In this document: positions 51,781 to 60,886 of the stretch, piece after piece
How positions within the stretch are numbered: the stretch's first letter is position 1
Layout of the letters: the number at the start of each line of letters is the position of its first letter
Source of the DNA: Micromonospora globbae
GTDB lineage: Bacteria > Actinomycetota > Actinomycetes > Mycobacteriales > Micromonosporaceae
Length of the DNA: 64,000 bases
Assembly: GCF_003610785.1 (NCBI RefSeq)
Contig: NZ_RAQQ01000013.1
Coordinates: 1-64,000, forward strand
Direction: 5' to 3'
The notes under the pieces: generated by a model
The model's input: the letters and a program-made list of their open reading frames with translations, nothing else
Told to the model about the DNA's origin: nothing
The model's database searches: none
Program-made: the position numbers and the translations under genes

Positions 51781-51811
51781 TCGTACACACGTGCTATCCA
51801 CAGGCTGTGGA
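51781..51811. promoter_or_regulatory. Composite palindromic element, copy 2
   Basis: The same element as at 28639-28670, in inverted orientation, matching at about 28 of 30 positions. Inverted DnaA-box-like halves atccaca (51796-51802) and tgtgga (51806-51811) lie next to gtacacacgtgc (51783-51794), a weaker LexA-like sequence. It lies in the intergenic space between the divergent GGDEF and metallophosphoesterase genes. Confidence 0.55.
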
Positions 51812-51890
51812 CGTGGCCGGTGGATACAGCGGGCCCCGGGCGGGTCGCGGCGGCGATAGCGTGAATACCCCGGCCGCGAGGAGGCGTCCC

Positions 51891-52670
51891 ATGCGCATCG
51901 CCCAGCTGAGCGACCCGCACCTGACCACCGGCCCGCTCGCCGCCGAACCGGCCGCCGGGCTGCACCGGGCGCTCGGCCGGGTGCTCGCGTTGACCCCCCG
52001 CCCCGACTGCGTGGTGATCACCGGGGACCTCGTCGACCACGGCCGTCCCGACGAGTACCTCGCGCTGCGCGAGGTCATCGGGCGGTTTCCCCTGCCCGTG
52101 CACCTGGTCACCGGCAACCACGACGACCGGGAGTCGCTGCTCGACACGTTCGGCGGCACCCCGTGGCTGGGCGACGGCTTCTCGGCGTACTACCTCGTCG
52201 ACCACTCGGCCGCGACGGTGGTCGTCCTCGACTCCCTGGTGCCCGGGGCGAGCGGCGGGCGGCTCGGTGAAGAGCAACTGGGCTGGCTGGACGGCGTCCT
52301 GGCCGGCCGACCGGACGTGCCGGCCCTGGTCTTCCTGCACCACCCTCCGGTGGCCGCGGGTGTCCCCGCCGCCGACGCGATCGGGCTGGCCGACGCCGAC
52401 GGGTTCGCCGACGTGATCGGCCGGCACCCCCACGTGCTCCGGATCGGCGCCGGTCACCTGCACCGGCCGCTCACGGCGGGATTCGCCGGAACGGTCGTCA
52501 CGACCGCGCCGAGCACCTGGCGGCAGGCGTCGTTGACGATGAGCCCGGACGAGCAGATCGGCTGGGTGGCCGAGCCCACGGCGTTCCTGCTGCACCTCGT
52601 CGAGGGCGGCGGCTGTGTCACGCACACCGTGCAGGTCAGCCACTCGGCGGGGCACACCTGCGGGTTCTGA
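51891..52670 (+). CDS. Metallophosphoesterase, CpdA-like
   Basis: 259 residues from ATG 51891 behind GAGGAGG. Metal ligands in the order of class III phosphodiesterases: AQLSDPHL (D, H), VITGDLVDHG (D), GNHDD (N, H), FLHHPP (H) and GHLHRPL (H). This is the CpdA/YfcE-like group, which can hydrolyse cAMP or other phosphodiesters; the exact substrate is unknown. Cytoplasmic. A promoter presumably lies in the 200-bp gap that contains the composite palindromic element. Confidence 0.88.
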   Translation: MRIAQLSDPHLTTGPLAAEPAAGLHRALGRVLALTPRPDCVVITGDLVDHGRPDEYLALREVIGRFPLPVHLVTGNHDDRESLLDTFGGTPWLGDGFSAYYLVDHSAATVVVLDSLVPGASGGRLGEEQLGWLDGVLAGRPDVPALVFLHHPPVAAGVPAADAIGLADADGFADVIGRHPHVLRIGAGHLHRPLTAGFAGTVVTTAPSTWRQASLTMSPDEQIGWVAEPTAFLLHLVEGGGCVTHTVQVSHSAGHTCGF

Positions 52671-52866
52671 GACAGCGGCCGATCGCGTATCCGCAGGTCC
52701 GACGCCGTCCCCGGTCGACCCGGGGCGTCCGGGATGAGAGGCTGTGCCGGACGGGGCAGCGTACCCCCGAGCGCTGCCGCCGCACCGACCCTTCCGACGG
52801 TGCCGGTCGGCGTCCGGGCGACCCACGGCCCGGTGCCGCCCCCCACCGAGTCTCACGAGGAGTTCC

Positions 52867-54567
52867 ATGTCCATCCCCGGGATGCGTCGGGCCACCGTCG
52901 GCCTGACCGCGCTCGCGGTGGCCGCGTTCGGCGCGGTCACCAGCACCCCCGACCAGGCGGAGGCGGGGCCCAAGCCCGTCGACGTCACCCTGCTCGCACT
53001 GAACGACTTCCACGGCAACCTCGAACCGCCGAGCGGCTCCAGCGGCACCATCGCCGGGCAGAGCGCGGGCGGTGTCGAGTACCTCGCCACCCACCTGGCC
53101 GAGCTGCGCAGGGCGGCCACGAACAAGAACACCATCACCGTCGCCGCCGGCGACCTGATCGGTGCGTCCCCGCTGCTCTCCGCCGCGTTCCACGACGAGC
53201 CGACGATCGAGGCGCTGTCGATGGCCGGGCTCGACTACGCGAGCGTCGGCAACCACGAGTTCGACGAGGGCGCCAACGAGCTGCTGCGGATCCAGAACGG
53301 CGGCTGCCACCCGGTGGACGGCTGCGCCGACGGCACCCCGTACGAGGGCGCCGGGTTCCAGTACCTCTCGGCGAACGCGTTCCGGACCGCGACCGGCCAG
53401 CCGCTGCTCGCGCCGTACGCCATCCACGAGGTGCAGGGCGTCAGGATCGGCTTCATCGGGATGACGCTGGAGGGCACCCCGCAGATCGTCAGCCAGGAGG
53501 GCGTCGCCGGCCTGAGCTTCGCCGACGAGGCGGAGACCGCCAACCGGTACGCCCGGGAGCTGCGCCGCCAGGGTGTGCAGTCGATCGTCGTCCTGCTGCA
53601 CGAGGGCGGCACCCAGGCCGCCGGCGGTGGCATCAACGACTGCGTCGGCATGACCGGCCCCATCGTGGACATCGCCAACCGCATGGACCCGTCGATCGAC
53701 GTCGTGGTCAGCGGCCACACCCACCAGGCGTACAACTGCGAGATCAACGGCAAGCTGGTCACGAGCGCCAGCTCGTTCGGCCGCCTCGTCACCGACATCG
53801 ACCTGAAGATCGACCGGCGCAGCGGTGACGTCCTCAGCGCGTCGGCCGAGAACGTGGTCGTCACCCGGGACGTGGCCAAGGACCCGGCGCAGACCGCCCT
53901 GATCGACCGCTACACCACCGTGCTCGGCCCGGTCGCCGACCGTCAGGTCGGCGAGACCACCGAGGCGATCACGCGGAGCCAGGAGACCCTCTTCGGTACG
54001 ACGATGGGCGAGTCGCCGTTGGGCAACGTGATCGCGGACGCGCAGCTCGCCGCCACCGACGACGAGCAGAACGCCGTCGCCGCGTTCATGAACCCCGGCG
54101 GCGTGCGAGCCGACCTGGACGCCGGCCCGGTCACGTACGAGGAGGCGTTCACCGTCCAGCCGTTCGCCAACAACCTGGTGACGCTCGACCTCACCGGCGC
54201 GCAGCTGTACTGCGTGCTGGAGCAGCAGTTCGTGGTGAACCGGATCCTCTACCCGTCGTCCACCGTCCGGTACGTCGTCGACCCGAACGGCGCCACCGCC
54301 CCGGCCGCCGACCCGTGCGGTGGTACCCGGGTGGTCCGGGGCAGCCTCGCCATCGGCGGCACGACGGTCGACCCGGCCGCCACCTACCGGGTGACGGTGA
54401 ACAACTTCCTGGCCGGCGGCGGTGACGGCTTCAGCACCCTCACCGCCGGCACGAACCTGGTCACCGGGCAGATCGACCTGGACGCGTTCGTGGCGTACCT
54501 GACCGCCGAGTCCCCGGTCTCCGCCCCGGCGCTGGACCGGATCCGCACCACCGCCGAGTCCGCCTGA
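52867..54567 (+). CDS. Secreted 5'-nucleotidase / 2',3'-cyclic phosphodiesterase family
   Basis: 566 residues from ATG 52867 (CACGAGGAGTTCC upstream). A signal peptide (about 1-33) is followed by the calcineurin-like domain: LALNDFHGNLEP, AAGDLIGASPLLS, GLDYASVGNHEFDEG, VVLLHEGG, VSGHTHQAYN. The C-terminal nucleotide-binding domain has PLGNVIADAQL, FMNPGGVRADL, TVQPFANNLVTLDLTG and NNFLAGGGDGFS. It removes phosphate from extracellular nucleotides for salvage. No LPXTG or C-terminal anchor, so released. Confidence 0.93.
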   Translation: MSIPGMRRATVGLTALAVAAFGAVTSTPDQAEAGPKPVDVTLLALNDFHGNLEPPSGSSGTIAGQSAGGVEYLATHLAELRRAATNKNTITVAAGDLIGASPLLSAAFHDEPTIEALSMAGLDYASVGNHEFDEGANELLRIQNGGCHPVDGCADGTPYEGAGFQYLSANAFRTATGQPLLAPYAIHEVQGVRIGFIGMTLEGTPQIVSQEGVAGLSFADEAETANRYARELRRQGVQSIVVLLHEGGTQAAGGGINDCVGMTGPIVDIANRMDPSIDVVVSGHTHQAYNCEINGKLVTSASSFGRLVTDIDLKIDRRSGDVLSASAENVVVTRDVAKDPAQTALIDRYTTVLGPVADRQVGETTEAITRSQETLFGTTMGESPLGNVIADAQLAATDDEQNAVAAFMNPGGVRADLDAGPVTYEEAFTVQPFANNLVTLDLTGAQLYCVLEQQFVVNRILYPSSTVRYVVDPNGATAPAADPCGGTRVVRGSLAIGGTTVDPAATYRVTVNNFLAGGGDGFSTLTAGTNLVTGQIDLDAFVAYLTAESPVSAPALDRIRTTAESA

Positions 54568-54586
54568 CGGCTCGGTCGTCCCACGG

Positions 54587-54618
54587 TCGGGCCCCGGAGC
54601 ATCCGCTCCGGGGCCCGA
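54587..54618 (+). terminator. Nucleotidase terminator
   Basis: A perfect 14-bp inverted repeat (tcgggccccggagc / gctccggggcccga) with loop atcc, 19 bp after the stop. Confidence 0.9.
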
Positions 54619-54757
54619 TGCGTCTCCGGGCGCCGCTCGCCGCCGCCCGTGCCGGTCCCGGCGGAGATCACGCTCGATCGTGGACGCGGTGGCCTCCGCG
54701 TGCCGGCGAGGCCACCACAACCAGATGCAGCGCGATCCTGTCGAGCCGGCCGACGGG

Positions 54758-56047
54758 TCAGGCGTGGGCCGGAGCGGGCTCCGCCACCGGGGTGGCCAGG
54801 ACGCGGCCGTCCTGGATCGGGGTGAGCAGGCGGCGCAGGGACAGCGCCACCAGCGAGGCGATCAGGCACCCGCCGACGACCGCCACCACCCACACCTTGC
54901 CGTCGGCGGCGCCGATCAGCGGGCCGGCGGTCACCGGGCCGATCACCCCGCTGATGCCGAAGATCATGGAGCTCATGGCGTTGTACCGGCCGCGCAGCTC
55001 GTCGGTGGCGAGCGCGTTCGTCAGCGCCGGCATCATCGGCGAGAGCATGGTCTCGCCGAAACCGAAGATCGCGGAGCAGGCCACCACGCAGAGCGCGGCG
55101 ACGATCGCGTTGCCCGTGGCCACGACACCGGCGGCGCCCAGCACCAGCCAGGCGGCGGCGAACACGGCGCCCACGACGGCGAGCGCACCGGTGCGGCTGC
55201 GCCCCTCCAACCGCCGGATCACCACGAGCTGGGCCAGCACGATCATCACGGTGTTGGCGGTGAGCGCCCAGGCCACCACGCGGGGGCTCACCTCGGCGAC
55301 CCGCACGGCGTACGCGGCGAAGCCCACCTCGATCTGCGCGTAGCCGCACGTGGTGAGGACCAGGCCGAAGATCACCAGGCGCCGGAACGGGCGGTCCCGC
55401 AGGACGGCGAAGTAGCCACCGGTCGACGGCGCGTCCCCGCTCGACGCGGCGGCGATCCGGCGCCCCACGGCGGGCAGGGTCAGCAGGATGATGGCCGGCG
55501 TCAGGTAGCTCACCGCGTCCAGCACGTAGATCGCCTGGAAGGTGACCGGCCGCTCGGTGTCGATGATCGCGCCGGAGATCAGACCGCCGACACCGATGCC
55601 CAGGTTGAGCAGGGCGAAGTTCAGGCCGAACACCCGCTGCCGCTCGCCGTCGTCGGTCAGCGTGGCGAGGATCGTGTTCTGCCCCGACCAGATGGCCGAG
55701 CTGCCGACCGCGATCACCGTCATCACCAGGAACGCCGAGGTGGTCGAGTGGACGAGCGCGAGCGAGCCGGTGCCCGCCGCCTCGATCACCAGGCAGGGGA
55801 TCACCACCCGTCGCGCGCCGAACCGGTCGATGAGGCTGCCACCCAGCGGCGACAGGACGAGGGTGACCGCGCCGTACCAGCCGATCACCAGGCCGGCCCG
55901 TGCGTCGGTGAGGCCCCGCACGTCGGTGAGGTAGATGAAGAGGAACGGCAGGGTGAGGCCACGCCCGATTGCCGAGAGCAGGGTGCCGATCAGGATCCGG
56001 CGGGCTTCGGGACGGCGGGGCAGGGCGCGGCGGATCATGCGAGGCAT
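54758..56047 (-). CDS. MFS transporter
   Basis: 429 residues if started at ATG 56047 (ATG 56038 is close by; the upstream reading to 56128 lacks support). 12 hydrophobic helices. ILIGTLLSAIGRGLTLPFLFIYLTDVRGL opens; GSLIDRFGARRVV corresponds to motif A; GVGGLISGAIIDTERPVTFQAIYVLDAVSYL follows. It resembles the YdhC/YfcJ-like exporters with an alternating two-bundle fold. The C-terminus (EPAPAHA) is short. Substrate unknown. Confidence 0.88.
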   Translation of the reverse strand: MPRMIRRALPRRPEARRILIGTLLSAIGRGLTLPFLFIYLTDVRGLTDARAGLVIGWYGAVTLVLSPLGGSLIDRFGARRVVIPCLVIEAAGTGSLALVHSTTSAFLVMTVIAVGSSAIWSGQNTILATLTDDGERQRVFGLNFALLNLGIGVGGLISGAIIDTERPVTFQAIYVLDAVSYLTPAIILLTLPAVGRRIAAASSGDAPSTGGYFAVLRDRPFRRLVIFGLVLTTCGYAQIEVGFAAYAVRVAEVSPRVVAWALTANTVMIVLAQLVVIRRLEGRSRTGALAVVGAVFAAAWLVLGAAGVVATGNAIVAALCVVACSAIFGFGETMLSPMMPALTNALATDELRGRYNAMSSMIFGISGVIGPVTAGPLIGAADGKVWVVAVVGGCLIASLVALSLRRLLTPIQDGRVLATPVAEPAPAHA

Positions 56048-56166
56048 TCTCTGCCGAGGGTGTGACGGCCGGCGACCGGATTCCCGCCCGCCACGCCCAG
56101 CGTGGTCCCGCGTGGTGACGAAGCCCACTCCCGGCCGCTGTCCGACCCGTCTGGAATGCTGGCGCC

Positions 56167-56640
56167 GTGACCACCACCTGGCGCCACCTGCCCGCCCCCG
56201 CCCGCGAGATCGCGGTGAGCGCCGCCGAGGCCGTCGCCGCCGTCCGGCGACGCGACGGGCGGGCGTACGACGAGGCCGTGGCCCGGCTCGCGGCGGCCGA
56301 CCAGTCCGGCCTCGTCCTCGGCGGGGTGGTCCGGCTGCTGCTCGAGGAGACCCACCCCGACGGCCTCGACGGCGACGACGTCCGCCGGGTGCTGGAACGC
56401 GTCGCCCGCGACGGCCTCCAGTGGCTCACGGACGTCGACCCGCACGTGCTGCTCGTCCTGCTCGCGGGCGCCCTCGGGGTGTACGACCCGGCCGGCGACG
56501 AGTCGCCCCCCGACCCGCCGGCGGTCGCGAGGCACGCGCCCCTCCTCGTCGCCGACCTGCTCACCGCCACGGGCCGCCCCCTCGACGGCTACCTGGCCGC
56601 CGCCCTCGCCGAGATCGAGCGCGCCGAGCGGCACGACTGA
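56167..56640 (+). CDS. Hypothetical helical protein
   Basis: 157 residues from GTG 56167. Rich in Ala, Leu, Arg and Asp, predicted largely helical (AREIAVSAAEAVAAVRRRDGRAYDEAVARLAAADQSGLVLGGVVRLLLEE), with no membrane segment. No family is recognised. Followed after 59 bp by the LtrA gene. Confidence 0.72.
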   Translation: MTTTWRHLPAPAREIAVSAAEAVAAVRRRDGRAYDEAVARLAAADQSGLVLGGVVRLLLEETHPDGLDGDDVRRVLERVARDGLQWLTDVDPHVLLVLLAGALGVYDPAGDESPPDPPAVARHAPLLVADLLTATGRPLDGYLAAALAEIERAERHD

Positions 56641-56699
56641 ACGGCGCAGTTCACGCAAACCGCCCGGCCGTGCCGGCAGGGGCGCACGAAGATGGCAGG

Positions 56700-57902
56700 G
56701 TGCGCATCTTCCGGGGCCGGTACGAGACGACCGCGGAACGGCACCGGACGACCAGCTTCGAGATCTTCTTCGACCTGGTGTTCGTCTTCGCGCTCACCCG
56801 GATCGTCGAGTTCATGGAGGACGAGCCCTCGGCCGTCACCCTGACCCGTGGCCTGCTGCTCTTCCTGCTGCTCTGGTTCTCCTGGTCCTCGTACGCCTGG
56901 CTCGGCAACCAGGTGCGCGCGGACGTCGGCCTGGTCCGCACCGGCACCCTGGCCGCCATGGCGGCGATGTTCGTGGCGGCGCTGGCCATCCCCGGCGCCT
57001 GGCGGGGGTCCGGTCCGGTGCCGACGGCGCTCGTCCTCGCCGCGTCCTACATGGCGGTGCGGACCCTGCACCTCGCGCTCTTCCTCGCCGTGTCCCGGGA
57101 CCGGCAGCTCACGCGTACGCTCCGGCTCACCGCGATCCCGGTGGTGCTGGGGTGGATCCCGCTCGTCACCGGCGCGCTGGTCGGCGGCGCCACGCAGACG
57201 GTGCTCTGGACGGTGGCGTTCGCCGTCGACGTCGGTGGTGCGCGCATCGCCTCCGGGTTCAGCCCCTGGCCGCTGCGGAGCGTCAGCCACTTCACCGAGC
57301 GGCACCGGCTGGTGCTCATCATCGCCGTCGGCGAGTCCCTGATCTCGATCGGCATCGGGGCGGGCGCGGAGCTGCGCGGCTGGCTGGTGCTGTTGGCGGC
57401 ACTGCTCGGGTTCGCGGCGGCGGCCAGCCTGTGGCGGCTGTACTTCGACCGGTTCGCGTCGGTCATCGAGCGGAGCCTGGAGGGGGCGTCCGCGGCGCGG
57501 CGGGCCACCATCGCGAGCGACGCGTACAGCCTCGCGCACTTCCCGATGGTGGCCGGGATCATGTACGTGGCGTTCGGCATCGAGCAGGTGCTCGCCACGC
57601 TGATCCACGAGCCCGACGCACACCAGCGGCCGCTGGGGCTCCCCGGGACGGTCGCGCTCTACGCCGGCGGCGCGCTGTACCTCGTCGGCCGGGCGCTCTG
57701 CCTGCGGCTGGCCACCATGCACGCCACGTTGGCGCCGCTCGCGGGCGCCGCCGTACTCCTGCTGTTGATCGCGCCGGCCCGGCTGCTGCCCGCGGTCGTC
57801 GCCCTGGCGCTGCTGGTGCTGGCGCTCGTGGCGCAGCTCGCCGTGGAGTGGCGCTGGCCCCGACCGGCGGCCCCGCTGCCCGCCAACCAGCCAGCGGGTT
57901 GA
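56700..57902 (+). CDS. ltrA: Low temperature requirement protein A (LtrA)
   Basis: 400 residues from GTG 56700 (no ideal ribosome site, AGATGGCAGG directly upstream). The signature TTSFEIFFDLVFVFALTRI is at residues 17-35, and HFTERHRLVLIIAVGESLISIG in the middle; about 11 hydrophobic segments follow the family pattern. LtrA was first linked to growth at low temperature in Listeria, but its mechanism is unknown. Inner membrane. Confidence 0.9.
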   Translation: MRIFRGRYETTAERHRTTSFEIFFDLVFVFALTRIVEFMEDEPSAVTLTRGLLLFLLLWFSWSSYAWLGNQVRADVGLVRTGTLAAMAAMFVAALAIPGAWRGSGPVPTALVLAASYMAVRTLHLALFLAVSRDRQLTRTLRLTAIPVVLGWIPLVTGALVGGATQTVLWTVAFAVDVGGARIASGFSPWPLRSVSHFTERHRLVLIIAVGESLISIGIGAGAELRGWLVLLAALLGFAAAASLWRLYFDRFASVIERSLEGASAARRATIASDAYSLAHFPMVAGIMYVAFGIEQVLATLIHEPDAHQRPLGLPGTVALYAGGALYLVGRALCLRLATMHATLAPLAGAAVLLLLIAPARLLPAVVALALLVLALVAQLAVEWRWPRPAAPLPANQPAG

Positions 57903-57954
57903 CGCCGGCCGGCGGGGGTGAGACCGGGGGTTTCGCCCGGCTCTCGTGGCGGTG

Positions 57955-58377
57955 CTATGCGGCCAGCCGCCGCCGTACGAGATCCGGGTCCGGGTTCACG
58001 ACGGGCTCGCCGCCCGCCACCATCGTCGGCACCGTCTCGTCCCCGCCCGTGACGGCTCGCACGGCCGCCGCCCCGGCCGGGTCGCGCCAGATGTCGACCC
58101 AGTACGCGCGCCGCGCGGCACGGCCGAGCCGGAACCGCAGACGGAGGCAGTAGCGGCAGCCCGGCCGCCAGTAGATGACCGGCCGGCCGTCCGCCGCGCT
58201 GCGCCGCTGCGCCTCGTCCGCCGTCACGGATCGCGGGAAGACCAGCGGCGACAGCAGGACGGCCAGCGCCGCCAGGAGCACCAGCCAGCCGACGCCGACC
58301 CACGACGGCCGGTCGCGGACCGCCACGAGCACGCCGCACGCCAGCAGCAGCACCGGCGGTCCCCAACTACGCAGCAT
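57955..58377 (-). CDS. Membrane-anchored glutaredoxin-like protein
   Basis: 140 residues. Two hydrophobic segments at 6-18 and 25-46 (GPPVLLLACGVLVAV, GVGWLVLLAALAVLLSPLVF) are followed by a glutaredoxin-type domain: VIYWRPGCRYCLRLRFRLGRAARRAYWVDIW with the CxxC site CRYC (about 92-95), and TVPTMVAGGEPVVNPD with the cis-Pro. The family is mycoredoxin/glutaredoxin-like. The ATG at 58377 has TAGCAT 8 nt upstream (58386-58391), so it is probably leaderless. Confidence 0.82.
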   Translation of the reverse strand: MLRSWGPPVLLLACGVLVAVRDRPSWVGVGWLVLLAALAVLLSPLVFPRSVTADEAQRRSAADGRPVIYWRPGCRYCLRLRFRLGRAARRAYWVDIWRDPAGAAAVRAVTGGDETVPTMVAGGEPVVNPDPDLVRRRLAA

Positions 58378-58466
58378 GACGTCGGATGCTAGCCCCGCCG
58401 GCCGACGAGATCCCGGCTCGGGCTGTCGCGCCCGCAGGTCAGGCGCCCGCACCTAGCATCGTCGTC

Positions 58467-58877
58467 ATGGACGTCACCATCCACACGACCTACCTGCCGC
58501 ACCTCGACCCGGACGCCTCCCTGGCCTTCTACCGGGACGCCCTCGGCTTCGAGGTACGCAGCGACGTCGGCCAGGGCACCATGCGGTGGATCACCGTGGG
58601 CCCCACGAACCAGCCCGACACCTCCATCCTCCTGGCGCCGCCGGCCGCGGACCCGGGGATCACCGACGAGGAGCGCCGCACCATCACCGCGATGATGGCC
58701 AAGGGCACGTACGGCTGGGTCCTGCTGGCCTCCCGCGACCTCGACGACACCTTCGAGACGGTGCGGTCGCGCGGGGCGGAGGTCGTCCAGGAGCCGACCG
58801 AGCAGCCGTACGGCATCCGCGACTGCGCCTTCCGCGACCCGGCCGGCAACCTGGTCCGGATCCAGGAGGTCCGTTGA
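58467..58877 (+). CDS. VOC family protein (glyoxalase/dioxygenase-like)
   Basis: 136 residues. Two beta-alpha-beta-beta-beta modules: TYLPHLDPDASLAFYRDALGFEVRSDVG (start) and YGWVLLASRDLDDTFETVRSRGAEVVQEPTEQPYGIRDCAFRDPAGNLVRIQ, the typical C-terminal VOC end. It may act in detoxification or resistance. The ATG at 58467 follows TAGCAT by 7 nt, so the transcript is probably leaderless. Confidence 0.88.
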   Translation: MDVTIHTTYLPHLDPDASLAFYRDALGFEVRSDVGQGTMRWITVGPTNQPDTSILLAPPAADPGITDEERRTITAMMAKGTYGWVLLASRDLDDTFETVRSRGAEVVQEPTEQPYGIRDCAFRDPAGNLVRIQEVR

Positions 58878-58979
58878 GACGTACGGTCCGACGGACACGT
58901 CGCCGCACGCGGCGGGACCGGTGGGCATTCGTCAGGATTCGAGAAGGCCGCCCGGCGGGGCGCCGCTAGCCTGACGATC

Positions 58980-59474
58980 ATGGCATCCACCGAACCCGCC
59001 ACCCCCGAGACGGCCGACCCCACGCCCGCGCCCCCGCGTACGCTCGACGAACGGCTGCGGGACACCCGCGCGAAGCTGGAGAACGACGTCGACCTCTGGG
59101 TCGCGACGTCGGGCTCCCTGGGCGGCGTTCACCTCGTCCCGCTCTCGTTCCTCTGGGACGGGGCCGCCTTCCTCATCTCGACCCCGCGCGCCTCGCGCAC
59201 CAGCCGCAACCTGCTGGCGGACGATCGGGTGCGGCTCAGCCTCGGGCCGACCCGCGACGTCGTCATCGTCGACGGCACGGCCGAACCGGTGGACGTCGCC
59301 GACCTGGGCCCGGACACCGGCGACGCGTTCGCGACCAAGACGGGTTTCGACCCGCGTACGCTCGACGAGCCCTACCAGTACTTCCTGATCCGCCCCCGGC
59401 GCATCCAGGCCTGGCGGGAGGCCAACGAACTCCGGGGACGGGTCCTCATGCGGGACGGCCGCTGGCTCGGCTGA
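58980..59474 (+). CDS. Pyridoxamine 5'-phosphate oxidase family / F420-dependent protein
   Basis: 164 residues. A flavin- or F420-binding split-barrel domain: LENDVDLWVATSGSLGGVHLVPLSFLWDGAAFLISTPRASRTSRNLLADDRVRLSLGPTRDVVIVDGTAEPV. The N-terminus is Pro/Thr-rich. Probably an F420-binding deazaflavin reductase-like protein; actinomycetes have many. The ATG follows TAGCCT (58967-58972) by 7 nt, leaderless. Confidence 0.87.
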   Translation: MASTEPATPETADPTPAPPRTLDERLRDTRAKLENDVDLWVATSGSLGGVHLVPLSFLWDGAAFLISTPRASRTSRNLLADDRVRLSLGPTRDVVIVDGTAEPVDVADLGPDTGDAFATKTGFDPRTLDEPYQYFLIRPRRIQAWREANELRGRVLMRDGRWLG

Positions 59475-59690
59475 CCGCGTAGGACGGCAGCCGTACCCGG
59501 AAGCGCCCGAGGGGTTGGGCGGCGACGCGAGCGGAAGCGTCCGCCGAGACCGCACGACGGCCGATCCCCTGCCCGGGATGGCATGACGTGCGCCACCCCC
59601 TCCGGCGTTCCGGCCGCTCGTCGGGGAGGATGCCGCGCTCGCGGGGGCCGGCTCGTTCAAGCCGGTCGCGACCTGACCCGGAAATAGATC

Positions 59691-59714
59691 AAGGCCCCTC
59701 CGTGGAGGGGCCTT
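59691..59714 (-). terminator. tRNA-Pro terminator
   Basis: The stem aaggcccctc / gaggggcctt with loop cgtg, 20 nt past the 3' end of the tRNA, with flanking A/T. Confidence 0.88.
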
Positions 59715-59734
59715 TGACCTGCTGTTACCTCTGG

Positions 59735-59808
<74 letters not shown>

Positions 59809-59894
59809 AGGCGTGCCGACAAATAGTAGCCCACCCGCTCCGGCGGTCAAACTGGGTACCCCCGCCCCTCGGCGCCGGCGCGCTCAAGATCGAG

Positions 59895-59960
59895 ACAACA
59901 TCCAGGATGTGGGGGCATCCCGGGTCGGGGGAGGCCACAACATCCAGGAAGTTGTGGCCT
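59895..59960. repeat. Intergenic repeat with direct and inverted parts
   Basis: acaacatccagga occurs at 59895-59907 and 59937-59949. The second copy is flanked by aggccacaac (59932-59941) and gttgtggcct (59951-59960), a perfect 10-bp inverted repeat. It lies between tRNA-Pro and a convergent-side gene end and may be a dispersed intergenic element. Confidence 0.7.
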
Positions 59961-59992
59961 CACCGGCCAGGCCGCAGCGCTCGGGCCCGGGA

Positions 59993-60886
59993 TCAGCGCG
60001 CGATCAGGGTCAGGATGCTCGCCTCCGGTGGGCAGGCGAACCGGACCGGCGCGGTCGGGTGGGTGCCGAGGCCGGCGGAGACGTGCAGCCAGGAGTCGGA
60101 CCCCGGCCAGCGGTGCAGCCCCCGGGCCATCGACCGGGGCAGCCCGCAGTTGGTGACCAGCGCGCCGACCCCCGGTACGCAGACCTGCCCGCCGTGGGTG
60201 TGGCCGGCCAGCAGCAGGCCGAAGCCGTCGGCGGACATCTGGTCGAGCACCCGCGGCTCGGGGGAGTGTGTGAGCGCGATCGACACCTCGGCCGACGCGG
60301 CGACCCGCCCGGCGACGGCCGCGTAGTCGTCCCGCTCGATGTGTGGATCGTCCACGCCGACCAGGTCGATGACCCGTCCGCCGGCCTTGACGGTGGCCCG
60401 GGCGTTGTTGAGGTCGATCCAGCCCGCACCGGTGAGGACGTCGCGCAGTTCCTCGTACGGCAGCTCGACGCCCTCGACGTACTCGCGGTCGGGCAGGAAG
60501 TAGGTGAACGGGTTCTTCCAGACCGGGCCGGTGTAGTCGTTGGAGCCGAAGACGAAGGCTCCCGGGTAGTCGAGCAGCGGCTGGAGGGCGCGCAGCACGC
60601 CGGGCACGGCCTCGGGGTGCGCCATGTTGTCGCCGGTCACGACGACCAGGTCGGGGTCGAGCGCGGCCAGCGACGCCACCCAGCGCTGCTTGCGCGCCTG
60701 GTCGGGCATCATGTGCAGGTCCGACAGGTGCAGGATCCGCAGGGGCTCCGCATCGGTCGGCAGCACCGGCACGTCGTACCGGCGCAGGGTGAACATGTTG
60801 CGCTCGACGAGCGACGCGTACGCCAGGGTGGCCGCGCCCACCGCGGCGGTGGTGGCCGCGAGCCGGAATACTGTGCGCTTTCGCAT
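59993..60886 (-). CDS. Membrane-associated metallophosphoesterase
   Basis: 297 residues from ATG 60886. An N-terminal hydrophobic segment (VFRLAATTAAVGAATLAYASLVE) is followed by the YkuE/class-III type phosphoesterase: LHLSDLHM (D, H), VVTGDNMA (D), FGSNDYTG (N, D), ALTHSPEP (H) and LLAGHTHGGQV (H). It is of the family that hydrolyses lipid-linked phosphate or UDP-sugars near the membrane. Transcribed from a 25-bp divergent promoter shared with the YqeY gene. Confidence 0.88.
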   Translation of the reverse strand: MRKRTVFRLAATTAAVGAATLAYASLVERNMFTLRRYDVPVLPTDAEPLRILHLSDLHMMPDQARKQRWVASLAALDPDLVVVTGDNMAHPEAVPGVLRALQPLLDYPGAFVFGSNDYTGPVWKNPFTYFLPDREYVEGVELPYEELRDVLTGAGWIDLNNARATVKAGGRVIDLVGVDDPHIERDDYAAVAGRVAASAEVSIALTHSPEPRVLDQMSADGFGLLLAGHTHGGQVCVPGVGALVTNCGLPRSMARGLHRWPGSDSWLHVSAGLGTHPTAPVRFACPPEASILTLIAR

